This document shows positions 17,953-27,864 of a stretch of DNA of 64,000 bases, in pieces (the first letter of the stretch is position 1; every line of letters begins with the position of its first letter). The DNA comes from Silvimonas amylolytica (GTDB taxonomy: Bacteria > Pseudomonadota > Gammaproteobacteria > Burkholderiales > Chitinibacteraceae): assembly GCF_014645555.1 (NCBI RefSeq), contig NZ_BMLY01000005.1:186001-250000 (forward strand), written 5' to 3'. The position numbers were made by a program, and so were the translations under genes. Below the pieces are notes generated by a model. The model did not search any database, was not told where the DNA came from, and saw nothing but the letters and a program-made list of their open reading frames with translations.

Positions 17953-20745
17953 TCAGGCCAGTTTGGCCAGTTGCGCCGTCAGTTGCGCCAGTTTGCCTTC
18001 CAGTTCGGCGATCTGGGCGCGGTCTTTCTCCACCAGATGCGCCGGGGCCTTGTCGACATAGCCCGGTTTTTCCAGCTTGGATTTCACACGCTCGACGCCT
18101 TCTGCCGTTTTGGCGATCTCTTTGGTCAGGCGCGCCGTTTCTGCTGCCTTATCGATCTCGACCTTGAGCATCAGACGGGTGGTACCGGCCACAGCGACCG
18201 GAGCATCATCTTCCGGCAGTTTGGCGACGACGTTGACTTCAGTCAGCTTGCACAGGGGCACCAGATACGGACCGAACTTGGCCAGGCTGGTATCGCCTTC
18301 CAGGAACAGCGGCGCCTTCTGGGCTGGTGACAAGCCCATTTCGCCGCGCAGGTTACGGGCGGCAAAAGCCAGTGCCTTGAGTTCTTCGACTTCGGCAATG
18401 GCAGCTGCGTCGATCTTGCTCTCGTCGGCAACCGGCCATGCGGCAACCATGATCGAATCGGTGGTCTTGCGGCCAGCCAGCGGGGCCACGGTCTGCCACA
18501 ACTCTTCCGTAATGAACGGCATGATCGGGTGAGCCAGACGCAGGATCACTTCCAGCACGCGGATCAGCGTCCGGCGCGTGGCGCGTTGCTGTGCCTCGGT
18601 ACCGTTCTGTACGGAAACCTTGGCCAGTTCGATGTACCAATCGCAGTACTCGTTCCAGACGAACTCATAAATGGCTTGCGCACCCAGGTCGAAACGCAGG
18701 GTGTCCAGTGCCAGGGTGACGTTCTTCTCGGCTTCTTGCAGCTTGCTGATGATCCAGCGGTCGGCAAAGCCAAAATCCAGCTCTGCGTTGTCTTCCAGGC
18801 CGCAATCTTTGCCTTCGACATTCATCAGCACAAAGCGGGTGGCGTTCCACAGCTTGTTGCAGAAGTTGCGATAACCCTCGCAGCGCTTCTGGTCAAAGTT
18901 GATGGAGCGGCCCAGGCTGGCCAGGCTGGCAAAGGTAAAGCGAAGGGCATCAACGCCATAGGCCGGAATACCGTTCGGGAATTCTTTCTCGGTCTTGGCG
19001 GCCACTTGCGGGGCTTTTTCCGGACGGCGCAGGCCAGAGGTGCGCTTTTCCAGCAACGGCTCCAGTGCAATGCCATCAATCAAGTCGACCGGGTCGAGTA
19101 CGTTACCTTCGGACTTGGACATCTTCTTGCCTTCGCCGTCACGCACCAGACCATGCACGTACACCTGTTTGAACGGCACTTTGCCGGTCAGGTGGGTGCT
19201 GAACATGATCATCCGGGCAACCCAGAAGAAGATGATGTCGTAGCCGGTCACCAGCACGGACGAAGGCATAAACGCCTTCAGCTCGGCGGTTTCATTCGGC
19301 CAGCCCAGGGACGAGAACGGCACGAGACCAGAACTGAACCAGGTATCCAGCACGTCGTTGTCGCGCGTCAGCGGTTTGCCGCCGGACTTTTGCAGCGCTT
19401 CGGCTTCGGTACGGGCAACGTACACCTTGCCGTCGGCATCGTACCAGGCGGGGATTTGATGACCCCACCACAACTGGCGGCTGATACACCAGTCTTCAAT
19501 GTTCTTCAGCCACGCTTGATAGGTGTTAACCCAGTCGCCCGGCACAAACTGCACTTCGCCGTTATCGACCACATCCAGCGCTTTTTGCGTGATGCTCTTG
19601 CCGGTAGGGGCGTCCGGCTTGCTCATGGCGACAAACCACTGGTCGGTCAGCATGGGCTCAATGACCGTGCCGGTACGATCGCCGCGCGGCACCATCAGCT
19701 TGTGTTTCTTCACTTCGACCAGGAAGCCTTGTGCATCCAGATCGGCGACGACTTGCTTGCGGGCCGCAAAGCGCTCCATGCCTTGATAGGCGGCGGGCGC
19801 GGCATCGTTGATTTTCGCATCCAGCGTGAGGATGGAAATCTGCGGCAGATTGTGGCGCTGGCCGACGGCGTAGTCGTTGAAGTCGTGCGCCGGGGTGACC
19901 TTGACCACGCCAGTGCCGAATTCCTTGTCGACGTAATCTTCGGCAATGATCGGCAACTCGCGGTCGCACAGCGGCAGTTTGACCCTCTTGCCGATCAGGT
20001 GCTGATAGCGCTCGTCTTCCGGGTGAACCATCACGGCAACGTCGCCCAACATGGTTTCCGGGCGGGTGGTGGCCACGGTCAGGTGGGTCAGACCCGTCTT
20101 GGTGTCGGCCTCAACCAGCGGATAGCGGATGTGCCAAAGGTTGCCGTCTTCTTCTTCAGAGATGACTTCGAGGTTCGACACGGCGGTGCCCAGTACCGGG
20201 TCCCAGTTCACGAGGCGCTTGCCGCGATAGATCAACCCTTCTTCAAACAGGCGCACGAATACTTCGGTCACCACGGAGGACATCTTGTCATCCATGGTGA
20301 AGTACTCACGGCTCCAGTCCACCGACGCACCCATGCGGCGCATCTGGCCGGTGATGATGTCGCCGGACTGTTTCTTCCACTCCCATACTTTCTCAATGAA
20401 GGCTGGGCGGCCCAGATCATGGCGCGATACGCCTTGTGCATCCAGTTGGCGTTCCACCACGATCTGCGTCGCAATACCGGCGTGGTCGGTACCCGGCAGC
20501 CAGAGCGTGTTTTCACCTTTCATACGGTGATAGCGGGTCAGGCCATCCATGATGGTTTGATTGAAAGCGTGGCCCATATGCAGCGTCCCCGTCACGTTCG
20601 GTGGCGGCAGCTGGATACAGAACGATGGCGCGTTCACGTCCATGCTGGGGCTGAAATACTGGGCGGATTCCCAGCGCGGGTACCAGCTGGCCTCAATGGC
20701 GGCCGGCTCAAAGCTCTTGGCCAGTTGTTCGAGTGCAGTGCTCAT
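17953..20745 (-). CDS. valS: valyl-tRNA synthetase
   Basis: 930-residue class Ia synthetase charging tRNA-Val. Catalytic HMGH at residues 56-59 ([14 protein letters not shown]) and KMSKS at 541-545, an editing CP1 domain between them, anticodon-binding domain after about 640, and the C-terminal coiled-coil arm typical of ValRS (last about 65 residues). ATG 20745 begins the usual [14 protein letters not shown]; an in-frame extension to 20844 has no support. No purine-rich Shine-Dalgarno precedes 20745 (CTTCCCCC instead). Confidence 0.97.
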   Translation of the reverse strand: MSTALEQLAKSFEPAAIEASWYPRWESAQYFSPSMDVNAPSFCIQLPPPNVTGTLHMGHAFNQTIMDGLTRYHRMKGENTLWLPGTDHAGIATQIVVERQLDAQGVSRHDLGRPAFIEKVWEWKKQSGDIITGQMRRMGASVDWSREYFTMDDKMSSVVTEVFVRLFEEGLIYRGKRLVNWDPVLGTAVSNLEVISEEEDGNLWHIRYPLVEADTKTGLTHLTVATTRPETMLGDVAVMVHPEDERYQHLIGKRVKLPLCDRELPIIAEDYVDKEFGTGVVKVTPAHDFNDYAVGQRHNLPQISILTLDAKINDAAPAAYQGMERFAARKQVVADLDAQGFLVEVKKHKLMVPRGDRTGTVIEPMLTDQWFVAMSKPDAPTGKSITQKALDVVDNGEVQFVPGDWVNTYQAWLKNIEDWCISRQLWWGHQIPAWYDADGKVYVARTEAEALQKSGGKPLTRDNDVLDTWFSSGLVPFSSLGWPNETAELKAFMPSSVLVTGYDIIFFWVARMIMFSTHLTGKVPFKQVYVHGLVRDGEGKKMSKSEGNVLDPVDLIDGIALEPLLEKRTSGLRRPEKAPQVAAKTEKEFPNGIPAYGVDALRFTFASLASLGRSINFDQKRCEGYRNFCNKLWNATRFVLMNVEGKDCGLEDNAELDFGFADRWIISKLQEAEKNVTLALDTLRFDLGAQAIYEFVWNEYCDWYIELAKVSVQNGTEAQQRATRRTLIRVLEVILRLAHPIMPFITEELWQTVAPLAGRKTTDSIMVAAWPVADESKIDAAAIAEVEELKALAFAARNLRGEMGLSPAQKAPLFLEGDTSLAKFGPYLVPLCKLTEVNVVAKLPEDDAPVAVAGTTRLMLKVEIDKAAETARLTKEIAKTAEGVERVKSKLEKPGYVDKAPAHLVEKDRAQIAELEGKLAQLTAQLAKLA

Positions 20746-21023
20746 GGGGGAAGGAACCAGGGTTGCGATGCAAAACCGGGAATTATACTTGTTTTGGCGG
20801 TGATACGGCTTGAACCGCACGTTTTTGGCGGCACATACGGCCACAGCGTCTGGGTCGAAGCCCGCGTGATCAGGCAGATGTTTTCCCTGTTATCGATCAA
20901 GAGAAGGTGATCGCCTATGCCGGTCGGATGAAGTCCGACGCACTTTTCGGCAAACTCGAGCTTGGTTCTGGCAGGAAATGTCCCACAATGGAACCTGTTG
21001 CAACGCATCCAGGAGAAACAACC

Positions 21024-21329
21024 ATGTCCGTCAAGGCGAATGAAGAACAATTGATCGATGATCTGCAAACCGTGCTGACCGATACCGAGAGCCTTCTGCG
21101 TGATGCAGTGGGCGAGAGTGGTGACAAGGCTCGCGAATTGCGCACCCGGATTCTGGAAAACCTGCAGGCTGCCAAGGCCAAGCTGGGTGAGACCGAGCGT
21201 CTGATCGCAGGCAAGGCCAAAGAAGCCGCCAAGGCAACCGATGAATACGTGCATGATCACCCGTGGCAATCCATTGGTGTGGCTGCCGGTATCGGGTTCC
21301 TGCTGGGCATGCTGGTTTCGCGTCGTTAA
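21024..21329 (+). CDS. DUF883 (ElaB/YqjD-type) inner-membrane-anchored protein
   Basis: 101 residues: a long amphipathic helical part and a C-terminal hydrophobic anchor (GVAAGIGFLLGMLVSRR) after DHPWQSIG, the hallmark of ElaB/YqjD/YgaM. In E. coli YqjD tethers ribosomes to the membrane in stationary phase. AGGAG lies 8 nt before ATG 21024. First gene of the yqjD-yqjE-like operon. Confidence 0.85.
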   Translation: MSVKANEEQLIDDLQTVLTDTESLLRDAVGESGDKARELRTRILENLQAAKAKLGETERLIAGKAKEAAKATDEYVHDHPWQSIGVAAGIGFLLGMLVSRR

Positions 21330-21344
21330 GCCGGCAGGAGTGGC

Positions 21345-21731
21345 ATGAGCGAAGAACAAGCATCCGCAAGCCCGCCACATCATGGGCTGGCCCAACGACT
21401 GGCATCCAACCTGGTCGGGCTGGCCCATAATCATTTGTCATTGCTCGGGCTGGAGCTGGAAGAAGAGCGCGAGCGACTGCTGACGGTGATTATCCTGGCG
21501 CTGGTTGGCGCAGGGGTGCTCTGGTTGGGGTTGGGCGTGTTGTCGGTGGCCGTGGTCTGGTGGGTTAGCGAGCCATACCGGTGGATGGCGCTATTGATTG
21601 TGGCGCTGGTTTATCTGCTTGGTGGGGCGTTGTGTATGTGGGGCGCCTGGCGGACCATTCTGCGGGCACCGCAGCCGTTTGCGGCGACGCTGGAACAATT
21701 ACGCAAAGATCGGGAGCAGTTGCTGCCATGA
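21345..21731 (+). CDS. YqjE-like / phage-holin-family membrane protein
   Basis: 128 residues with two adjacent transmembrane segments (about 44-70 and 76-100) flanked by charged ends, the pattern of the phage holin superfamily III/YqjE family. Encoded 15 nt after the DUF883 gene and overlapping the next gene (ATGA at 21728). No known activity; co-occurs with DUF883 genes in proteobacteria. Confidence 0.8.
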   Translation: MSEEQASASPPHHGLAQRLASNLVGLAHNHLSLLGLELEEERERLLTVIILALVGAGVLWLGLGVLSVAVVWWVSEPYRWMALLIVALVYLLGGALCMWGAWRTILRAPQPFAATLEQLRKDREQLLP

Positions 21732-22021
21732 GTCAACTTACGCGTCGTGAATTGCGGGAACTCAGGAAAGTGACTTTGCAACTGCAGGCCGATGCGTTTC
21801 GCCTGCAACTGGCTGAGGACTGGGAACGTCTGCGTTCGCCATTCAATAAAGGCAGCGCTGCCCGGGGCATCCTGCGTGCATTTACCGGGCCCGCTGGTTT
21901 TGCGGATATCGCGACCGTCTTGTTGGCAAGAGGACGTCTGACATGGATTGCCAAAGTGCTGCCGATGGCATTGACGGGTTGGCGTATTGCCAAAGTGCTG
22001 CGCAAATGGCTCCACCGCTAG
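21728..22021 (+). CDS. small hypothetical protein of the DUF883/YqjE operon
   Basis: 97 residues, basic, mostly helical; a moderately hydrophobic C-terminal stretch (about 55-85). It occupies the position of yqjK in the E. coli elaB/yqjDEK-type operons, but I cannot align it confidently. Starts inside the stop of the preceding gene, so is translationally coupled. Confidence 0.7.
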   Translation: MSQLTRRELRELRKVTLQLQADAFRLQLAEDWERLRSPFNKGSAARGILRAFTGPAGFADIATVLLARGRLTWIAKVLPMALTGWRIAKVLRKWLHR

Positions 22022-22035
22022 AGGATCGCCGATTA

Positions 22036-22065
22036 AAAAAAACCGCCCTCTGAGGCGGTTTTTTC
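22036..22065 (+). terminator. intrinsic terminator of the DUF883 operon
   Basis: A-run plus CCGCC (22043-22047), 6-nt loop, GGCGG (22054-22058) and six Ts; the A- and T-runs extend the stem. Confidence 0.85.
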
Positions 22066-22099
22066 GTTTGACGGGGTGTGGTGCGCCCGGTGTCGGGTT

Positions 22100-23470
22100 T
22101 TATGGCGTTTGATTGTCTTCGCTGCGTGGCAGGGTGAGCCCTCGGGCCTTCAATTCTTCACGAACGAGTTTGTCGATACGCGGCGCCAATCGTTCTTCCA
22201 GGGCAGTGCCGACTTGATCAATCAACTGTGTCAGTGCTTCGCCGTACAAGGTTTGCATCATGTGGGCGAAGTGACGACGGGTCAGTTGCTCCACCTCCGT
22301 CGAAATATCGACGGCCAGATGCGCTGCAACGCTGGCCGTCATCTCAATGATGGCGGATTCATCCAGCATGGGTGCGGGCGGGGCCGCTGTGGCAACGGGT
22401 TCGTGCACGGCGGGGAGATCCGGCTCCACCACACTGTCGCCAGGGCCGGCAGGCAAGGCGATTTCGGTGACCGAATTCCCGATGTGTTCGTGGAGACCAG
22501 GCATCGGGGCTTCATCGGCAGAATCTTCTTCCCGAAATTCATCCAGATTCAATTCCAGCGGTGGTTCCTGCGTGCCATGCCAGTCCAGCGAGATCGCCGC
22601 GTGCTCATCTTCTTGCAACAGGGCTGCGGGCGTCGTCACGATGTCTGGCTGAGCGTATTCCGGCTCAGTCGTGTGTTCCGGAGCCGGCTCTGCGGCACCC
22701 TCGACAAAACCCGCCCCGGCGGATGCCGCCAGCGTTTCTGCGTCCGCGGTAGCCTCAGTCCGCTCTGACCACCAGGGTGAAACCGTCGACCAGTCCGCTG
22801 CGTTGTCGACGCCGGCTGCCGAGATTTCTTCTACCTCAATCTCCGGGGCCTGATCAGGTGGTGTCGCGGCGTCGGCTGCAGTGGCTACGTACAGATCATA
22901 AGGATCAGCTGTTTCTTCCCAATGCATGGTAGCCACGTCGCCCGTCGTGGGCTCGGCGTCTGCAATCGTGACCTGCAGTTCAGGGATATCATCCGCCGCG
23001 TGCGCCAGTTCCAGTGCTTCGCTTTCACTATCCATGCCCGGCACGACGGTGGTCGCATGTTCCGCTGAAGCATCTACTGCGGCGGGTGCGTCGTCAGTAA
23101 AGGGTTCAATCGTGAGATCGTGCGAAGGCCCGAACGGCGCCCGCTCACGTAGCAGCGATTCAAGATCCAGCAAGGGTAAATCCAGGAACTCCGGATCCTT
23201 TTTGCGCGCCTGCGGGTCTGCCACCGGTATCGGGGAGGGCGGCGCGGGCGGCGGCGGTGCCAGAAAATCGTGTGGGTCGAACATCAGCGAGCCCGCTGGC
23301 GCGGTGCTGGCCATCTCGGTCAACACGGGGATGGGGGCTTCTTCTTCCGCGATATCGGTCAGCACGGGCAGGACTTCATTGTCCTTGTGCCCGGGGCCAC
23401 GATGGCGTGCCAGCAGCGCATCCATTTTGGTAAAGAGCGGGCTGAGGCTTTTTTCTTCTTCCTGGCTCAC
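22100..23470 (-). CDS. large acidic, largely disordered hypothetical protein coupled to holC
   Basis: 456 residues, strongly acidic and rich in Glu, Asp, Ala and Pro over the first about 360 residues (includes a poly-Pro run near 72), predicted to be disordered. The last about 85 residues look folded and helical (SVAAHLAVDISTEVEQLTRR..., EERLAPRIDKLVREELKARGL), reminiscent of the multimerising C-terminus of polar-organising proteins, a weak likeness only. Its ATG overlaps the holC stop (ATGA, 23467-23470), so it is made together with a replisome subunit. Function unknown. Confidence 0.75.
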   Translation of the reverse strand: MSQEEEKSLSPLFTKMDALLARHRGPGHKDNEVLPVLTDIAEEEAPIPVLTEMASTAPAGSLMFDPHDFLAPPPPAPPSPIPVADPQARKKDPEFLDLPLLDLESLLRERAPFGPSHDLTIEPFTDDAPAAVDASAEHATTVVPGMDSESEALELAHAADDIPELQVTIADAEPTTGDVATMHWEETADPYDLYVATAADAATPPDQAPEIEVEEISAAGVDNAADWSTVSPWWSERTEATADAETLAASAGAGFVEGAAEPAPEHTTEPEYAQPDIVTTPAALLQEDEHAAISLDWHGTQEPPLELNLDEFREEDSADEAPMPGLHEHIGNSVTEIALPAGPGDSVVEPDLPAVHEPVATAAPPAPMLDESAIIEMTASVAAHLAVDISTEVEQLTRRHFAHMMQTLYGEALTQLIDQVGTALEERLAPRIDKLVREELKARGLTLPRSEDNQTP

Positions 23471-23919
23471 GCCGCTTCTCCGCCAGAGCGCTGGCGAGCC
23501 AGCTCCAGCATATCAATTGCCACAGGCTTGAGGCCCAAGGCTTGCCAGCCGCGCCAGCGTTCGCGGGCGGCCAGTCGTTGTTCTTCGTCCTGCGGGACAA
23601 TTTCGATAATCCGATCGTGCTCGGCAACCGCGCTGATGACATCGCCCGTCCAGTTGAACAGCACCTGGCGAGGCGATAGCAGTTCTGCGCGGCAATCAAG
23701 CACAACCGGTGTTTGTGCCGCGATGTCATCGCCGGCACGGCAGTGTGGCAAAAAGCCGGTCTGCGGGGTATCCCACAATAAACGATCCAGATGCGCCACC
23801 TCGGCCTCACTGGCAGTGAGGACCGAGACAGCGCATTTTTGCGCCACGGCCTTACCCACAAGCTGGGCTAAAGCCTGCTCGCGGTTTTTCACATTGAAAT
23901 AAAAAGTGACTTCGGCCAT
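23467..23919 (-). CDS. holC: DNA polymerase III chi subunit
   Basis: 150 residues beginning MAEVTFYFNVKNREQAL, characteristic of HolC, which bridges the clamp loader to single-strand-binding protein. Conserved WDTPQTGFLPHC block near 49. Position between pepA and the downstream gene, near valS, is the conserved proteobacterial order. Last bases overlap the downstream ATG. Confidence 0.92.
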   Translation of the reverse strand: MAEVTFYFNVKNREQALAQLVGKAVAQKCAVSVLTASEAEVAHLDRLLWDTPQTGFLPHCRAGDDIAAQTPVVLDCRAELLSPRQVLFNWTGDVISAVAEHDRIIEIVPQDEEQRLAARERWRGWQALGLKPVAIDMLELARQRSGGEAA

Positions 23920-23967
23920 GAATGCTTTGGGTTCTGGATCAACCGGCTAGTGTACCGTAACTACGAC

Positions 23968-25455
23968 TTATTTCTTCTTGGCGGCCTTGGCAGCGCGCTG
24001 GCTCAAAAATTCAACCAGCAGCGGTACCGGACGACCCGTTGCACCCTTGGCGGCGCCAGACTTCCATGCTGTACCAGCGATATCCATGTGCGCCCAGTTG
24101 GTGTCTTTCACAAAGCGGGACAGGAACACAGCCGCCGTGATCGAACCACCCGGACGGCCACCGATGTTGGCCATATCCGCAAAGTTGGACTTCAACTGTT
24201 CTTGATAGTCATCCCACAGCGGCATACGCCAGGCTTTGTCACCGGTGGTGCCGGCGGCGGCCAGCAGTTGTTCTGCCAGCTTTTCATCGTTGGCATAAAG
24301 GCCGGTCGCGATATGACCGAGTGCAATCACGCAAGCGCCGGTCAACGTGGCGATGTCGATGATGGTTTCTGGCTCGAAGCGGGCGGCGTAGGTCAACGCG
24401 TCGCACAAAATCAGACGGCCTTCCGCGTCGGTGTTCAGCACTTCAACAGTCTGACCGGACATCGTGGTCAGGATGTCGCCCGGTTTGTAGGCGTTGCCAG
24501 CCGGCATGTTTTCGCAAGTTGCGATCACACCCACCACGTTGATCGGTAGCTTGAGCGCAGTCAGCGCCTTGAATACGCCCAGTACGGTAGCCGCACCGCA
24601 CATATCGTATTTCATTTCATCCATGCCCTCGCCCGGCTTGAGCGAGATACCGCCGGAATCAAACGTAATGCCCTTGCCCACCAGGACCACCGGCTTGCCC
24701 TTGCCACCTTTGTATTCCAGCGTGATCAGCTTGGGCGGCTCGATAGAACCCTTGGCAACGGCCAGAAAGGAGCCCATGCCGAGCTTTTCCATGTCGGCAG
24801 CTTCAAGAACGTCTACTTTGATCTTGGTGGCCTTGCCCAATGCGAGGGCTTGTTCGGCCAGGTAAGTCGGCGTGCAGACGTTGCCTGGTGCGTTGCCCAG
24901 ATCACGGGTGAAGTTCACACCGTGGCCGATGGCCAGACCTTGATTCAAACCGGCCTGGGCGTCTTCCACATCGCCTTTCTTGCTGACGGAGATGGAGACG
25001 CTGGTGAGCGTACTCACAGCTTCTGGCCTGGATTTGAACTGGTCGAAGCGATAGCCTTCAAAAACCGAAGCCTGTGCAATGACGGCAGCTGCGGTCTGGA
25101 TATCCAGCGCTTTGCCCACAGCCAGCAGCAAGTGATTGCTGGCGCTAGCGCTTTTGCCCGCGACGGCGGCCTTGGCGGCGGCAGCAGCGGCAGTACGGAA
25201 AGCGGTTTGGTCCGGGTTGTCACCGGTTTGCACCAGGATGACGCGGCGCAGTTGGCCGTCGATGCTCGCATGTGTGCTGGCAACGCTGCCTGCTTTCTCG
25301 CCCACTTCGCCCGCAGTCACCAGGGCAGACAACACGCCGCCAGCGGCGTTGTCGAGCTTGGCGAGGCCGTTTGCCAGCTTCTTGCCGGATACCGGCAGAA
25401 TCAGGGTTTGGGCTGTGTCTTTTTCGGGGGGGGTGAGATTAATGATATATTCCAT
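23968..25455 (-). CDS. pepA: leucyl aminopeptidase (M17)
   Basis: 495 residues. Two-metal M17 peptidase: [15 protein letters not shown] near 260, and the NTDAEGRL signature near 341-348. Cleaves N-terminal residues in the cytosol; E. coli PepA also binds DNA as an accessory regulator/recombination factor. GGAGG precedes ATG 25455 by 8 nt. Divergent from lptFG, as in many proteobacteria. Confidence 0.96.
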   Translation of the reverse strand: MEYIINLTPPEKDTAQTLILPVSGKKLANGLAKLDNAAGGVLSALVTAGEVGEKAGSVASTHASIDGQLRRVILVQTGDNPDQTAFRTAAAAAAKAAVAGKSASASNHLLLAVGKALDIQTAAAVIAQASVFEGYRFDQFKSRPEAVSTLTSVSISVSKKGDVEDAQAGLNQGLAIGHGVNFTRDLGNAPGNVCTPTYLAEQALALGKATKIKVDVLEAADMEKLGMGSFLAVAKGSIEPPKLITLEYKGGKGKPVVLVGKGITFDSGGISLKPGEGMDEMKYDMCGAATVLGVFKALTALKLPINVVGVIATCENMPAGNAYKPGDILTTMSGQTVEVLNTDAEGRLILCDALTYAARFEPETIIDIATLTGACVIALGHIATGLYANDEKLAEQLLAAAGTTGDKAWRMPLWDDYQEQLKSNFADMANIGGRPGGSITAAVFLSRFVKDTNWAHMDIAGTAWKSGAAKGATGRPVPLLVEFLSQRAAKAAKKK

Positions 25456-25542
25456 GGTACCGGCCTCCGTTGCGCTGATATGTGCAACTTATCTATTGTT
25501 GGTGCGAGCCCTTATGGGGCTTGAGTTTGTTGGTGAGCAACC

Positions 25543-25561
25543 GCATTTGCATGCAGAATGC
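25543..25561. promoter_or_regulatory. nested palindrome in the pepA-lptF divergent region
   Basis: GCATT-TGCATGCA-G-AATGC: a perfect 8-bp palindrome flanked by complementary pentamers, off-centre by one base. It lies between two divergent starts (25455 and 25635) and may be a shared operator. Confidence 0.4.
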
Positions 25562-25634
25562 ATGACCAGAGCGCGGATTGTTTGCTAAAGGCTCGCGTGA
25601 TTATTTCCTGTCCCCCCTTATAAGTCAAAAACGC

Positions 25635-26702
25635 ATGCTCTTTCGCAAGACCCTGATTCAGGAAATGACGTGGGTAGCCATGGCGGTTTTCGCCGTGTTG
25701 CTGCTCCTTGTCATGACCACCCAGGTCGTGCGCTTGTTGGGCCAGGCCGCCATCGGCGCGCTGGCCTCATCCGCCGTGTGGGCCATGATGGGCTTTGCGG
25801 CGGTGCGCTACCTGCCTATTCTCATGTCGCTGATGTTGTTCGTGTCCGTGCTGGCGTCCATGACGCGGTTATGGCGCGACAACGAGATGGTGATCTGGTT
25901 TGCCAGCGGCCGCTCTATCCGCAATTTCATCGCGCCGGTGCTGGAGTTTTCCTTGCCGGTGGTCGCGCTCATCGCCGTGCTCTCTCTGGTGGTTTCACCG
26001 TGGGCACTGAAAAAAGGCAATGAATTCCGGGAGAAATCCATGTCGCGCCAGGAGGTCACCCAAGTGGCGCCGGGCGTGTTCCGTGAGTCGCCTTCTGCCG
26101 ACCGCGTGTATTTTGTCGAGAACTTCACCAACCAGACCAACGCGGGCAACAACGTCTTTGTGCAGATGAAAAAAGACAAAAACATCTCGATCATCATGGC
26201 TGAAAAAGGCGGGATGTTTCTGGATGCAAACGGCGAGCGCTGGCTGTGGCTGGGCAAGGGCCGTTCTTACCAGGGCGAACCGGGCAAGATCGAATATGAC
26301 TCGGTGACGTTTGATCACGCCCAACTGCGTATCGAGACGGCTGACCGCCCGGCAACCAGCCCCAACACACAAGCCACATCCACTCTGGATTTGCTCGGCA
26401 CCGATAGCGCCGAGAAAAACGCAGAAATAGCATGGCGCCTGTCTTTGCCGTTGTCGGCACTGATTCTTACTTTGGCAGCCATCCCTCTGGCGTTCTTCAA
26501 CCCGCGCGGTGGTCGGGCGTTGAACCTGGTGGTCGCAGTCTTTCTGTACTTTGTGTACTACAGCATGGTCAACATCATGCAGGCCTGGGTGGCCGACGGC
26601 AAAGTGCCGATGTGGATCAATATGTGGCCACTGCACGTCTTTGCGGCTGTCTGTGTGTTCGGGCTGTATGTCTGGCGTAGCAACAGCCGGAGCGTGTCAT
26701 GA
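25635..26702 (+). CDS. lptF: LPS export permease LptF
   Basis: 355 residues, YjgP/YjgQ family. Transmembrane helices at both ends (about 15-120 and 265-350) flank a periplasmic beta-jellyroll (about 125-255). With LptG and the LptB ATPase it extracts LPS from the inner membrane. ATG 25635 is the first in-frame ATG that gives the family-typical MLFRKTLIQE; no clear Shine-Dalgarno. Overlaps lptG by 4 nt. Confidence 0.93.
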   Translation: MLFRKTLIQEMTWVAMAVFAVLLLLVMTTQVVRLLGQAAIGALASSAVWAMMGFAAVRYLPILMSLMLFVSVLASMTRLWRDNEMVIWFASGRSIRNFIAPVLEFSLPVVALIAVLSLVVSPWALKKGNEFREKSMSRQEVTQVAPGVFRESPSADRVYFVENFTNQTNAGNNVFVQMKKDKNISIIMAEKGGMFLDANGERWLWLGKGRSYQGEPGKIEYDSVTFDHAQLRIETADRPATSPNTQATSTLDLLGTDSAEKNAEIAWRLSLPLSALILTLAAIPLAFFNPRGGRALNLVVAVFLYFVYYSMVNIMQAWVADGKVPMWINMWPLHVFAAVCVFGLYVWRSNSRSVS

Positions 26703-27781
26703 TGAAAATTCTGGCGCGCTATCTCTTCAAGCAATTGACCGTATTCATTCTGTTTACGTTGATCGGTCTGTTGGGCTTGTACAACTTCTTTGATTTGATT
26801 GGGGAACTGGGTGATCTGGGCAAAGGCGGCTACACGCTGACTGATGCGCTGATCTATGTGTTCCTCCAAACGCCTTCCAACGCCTATAACCTCATGCCGA
26901 TTGCCGTGCTGATCGGCGGCATCTTTGCGCTGTCTACGCTGGCTGGTAATGCTGAGCTGACAGTCATGCGTGCGGCAGGCGTTTCGGTTAAACGGTTGTT
27001 GTTCTGGCTGCTGAGTATTGGTGTGTTGTATGGCGCTGCCACGTTGCTTCTGGGCGAATACGTCGCGCCGGTCGCCAAGCAGGCCGCCAACCAGCATCGC
27101 CTGGCTGCGACAAAAGCCATGCTGGTCGGCGAGTTCCGCTCGGGCGTGTGGGTCAAAGATGGTCACCAGATCGTCAACATCTCAGAAATGCTGCCTGACC
27201 TGACCATTCTGGGTATCCGGATTTACGAATTCGGCGACAAGATGGTGCTCAACCGGATTCTGGATGGCACCCAGGGCAAGTACAAAGGCCATGGTGAGTG
27301 GGAGCTTGAAAGCGCTGCCGAGACGAAATTTGCGCCGGATGAAGCCGGCGTGACCATGAAGCGCAGTGCGACCGGAGTCTGGGAGACCTCAATCACCCCG
27401 GAAATGCTGGCTGTGCTGCTGGTTGAACCGTCGCAGATGTCTGGCCGTTCGCTCTATAGCTACATTGATCACTTGCGCCGCAACAACCAGAAAACATCAC
27501 GCTATGAACTTGCCTTGTGGGGCAAGTTGTTCTACCCGCTGGCCTGTTTGTCGATGATTGTGATTGCGTTGCCCTTCGCGCAAACGCAGCGCCGTAGCGG
27601 CAACGTGGGTGTGCGTTTATTCGCCGGCATTCTGGTGGGGCTGGCGTTCCACTTTCTTAATCAGGTCGTGGTTTACCTCGGCGAGTTGCGAAGCTGGCCG
27701 CCGGCGGTGGTGGTATCGATACCGACCTTGTTTTTCCTCTGTATTGCTCTTGTCATGTTGTGGCGGCAGGAGCGGCGTTAA
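26699..27781 (+). CDS. lptG: LPS export permease LptG
   Basis: 360 residues, same fold as LptF: N-terminal helices (about 12-120), periplasmic domain, C-terminal helices (about 270-355). ATG 26699 overlaps the lptF stop (ATGA). Partner of LptF in the LptB2FG ABC exporter. Confidence 0.93.
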   Translation: MMKILARYLFKQLTVFILFTLIGLLGLYNFFDLIGELGDLGKGGYTLTDALIYVFLQTPSNAYNLMPIAVLIGGIFALSTLAGNAELTVMRAAGVSVKRLLFWLLSIGVLYGAATLLLGEYVAPVAKQAANQHRLAATKAMLVGEFRSGVWVKDGHQIVNISEMLPDLTILGIRIYEFGDKMVLNRILDGTQGKYKGHGEWELESAAETKFAPDEAGVTMKRSATGVWETSITPEMLAVLLVEPSQMSGRSLYSYIDHLRRNNQKTSRYELALWGKLFYPLACLSMIVIALPFAQTQRRSGNVGVRLFAGILVGLAFHFLNQVVVYLGELRSWPPAVVVSIPTLFFLCIALVMLWRQERR

Positions 27782-27788
27782 TGTGAAG

Positions 27789-27821
27789 CAGCGTGCGTCC
27801 CCGAGCCTGCACGCTGTTTTT
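27789..27821 (+). terminator. intrinsic terminator after lptG
   Basis: CAGCGTGC (27789-27796), 12-nt loop, GCACGCTG (27809-27816), five Ts. Eight nucleotides after the lptG stop. Confidence 0.85.
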
Positions 27822-27864
27822 GCATTGGCGTGAATGAACCTCAACTTTGTATAACGGAAACCGC

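Noticed and set aside
18529-20910. 793-codon open frame on the plus strand opposite valS
   Set aside because: It is wholly antisense to an intact, motif-complete valS; its translation has no family resemblance and arises from GC-rich codon usage.
22920-23531. 201-codon open frame on the plus strand, Ser/Ala-rich
   Set aside because: It is antisense to the acidic protein and holC; the Ser/Gly/Ala bias is the complement of Glu/Asp/Ala codons.
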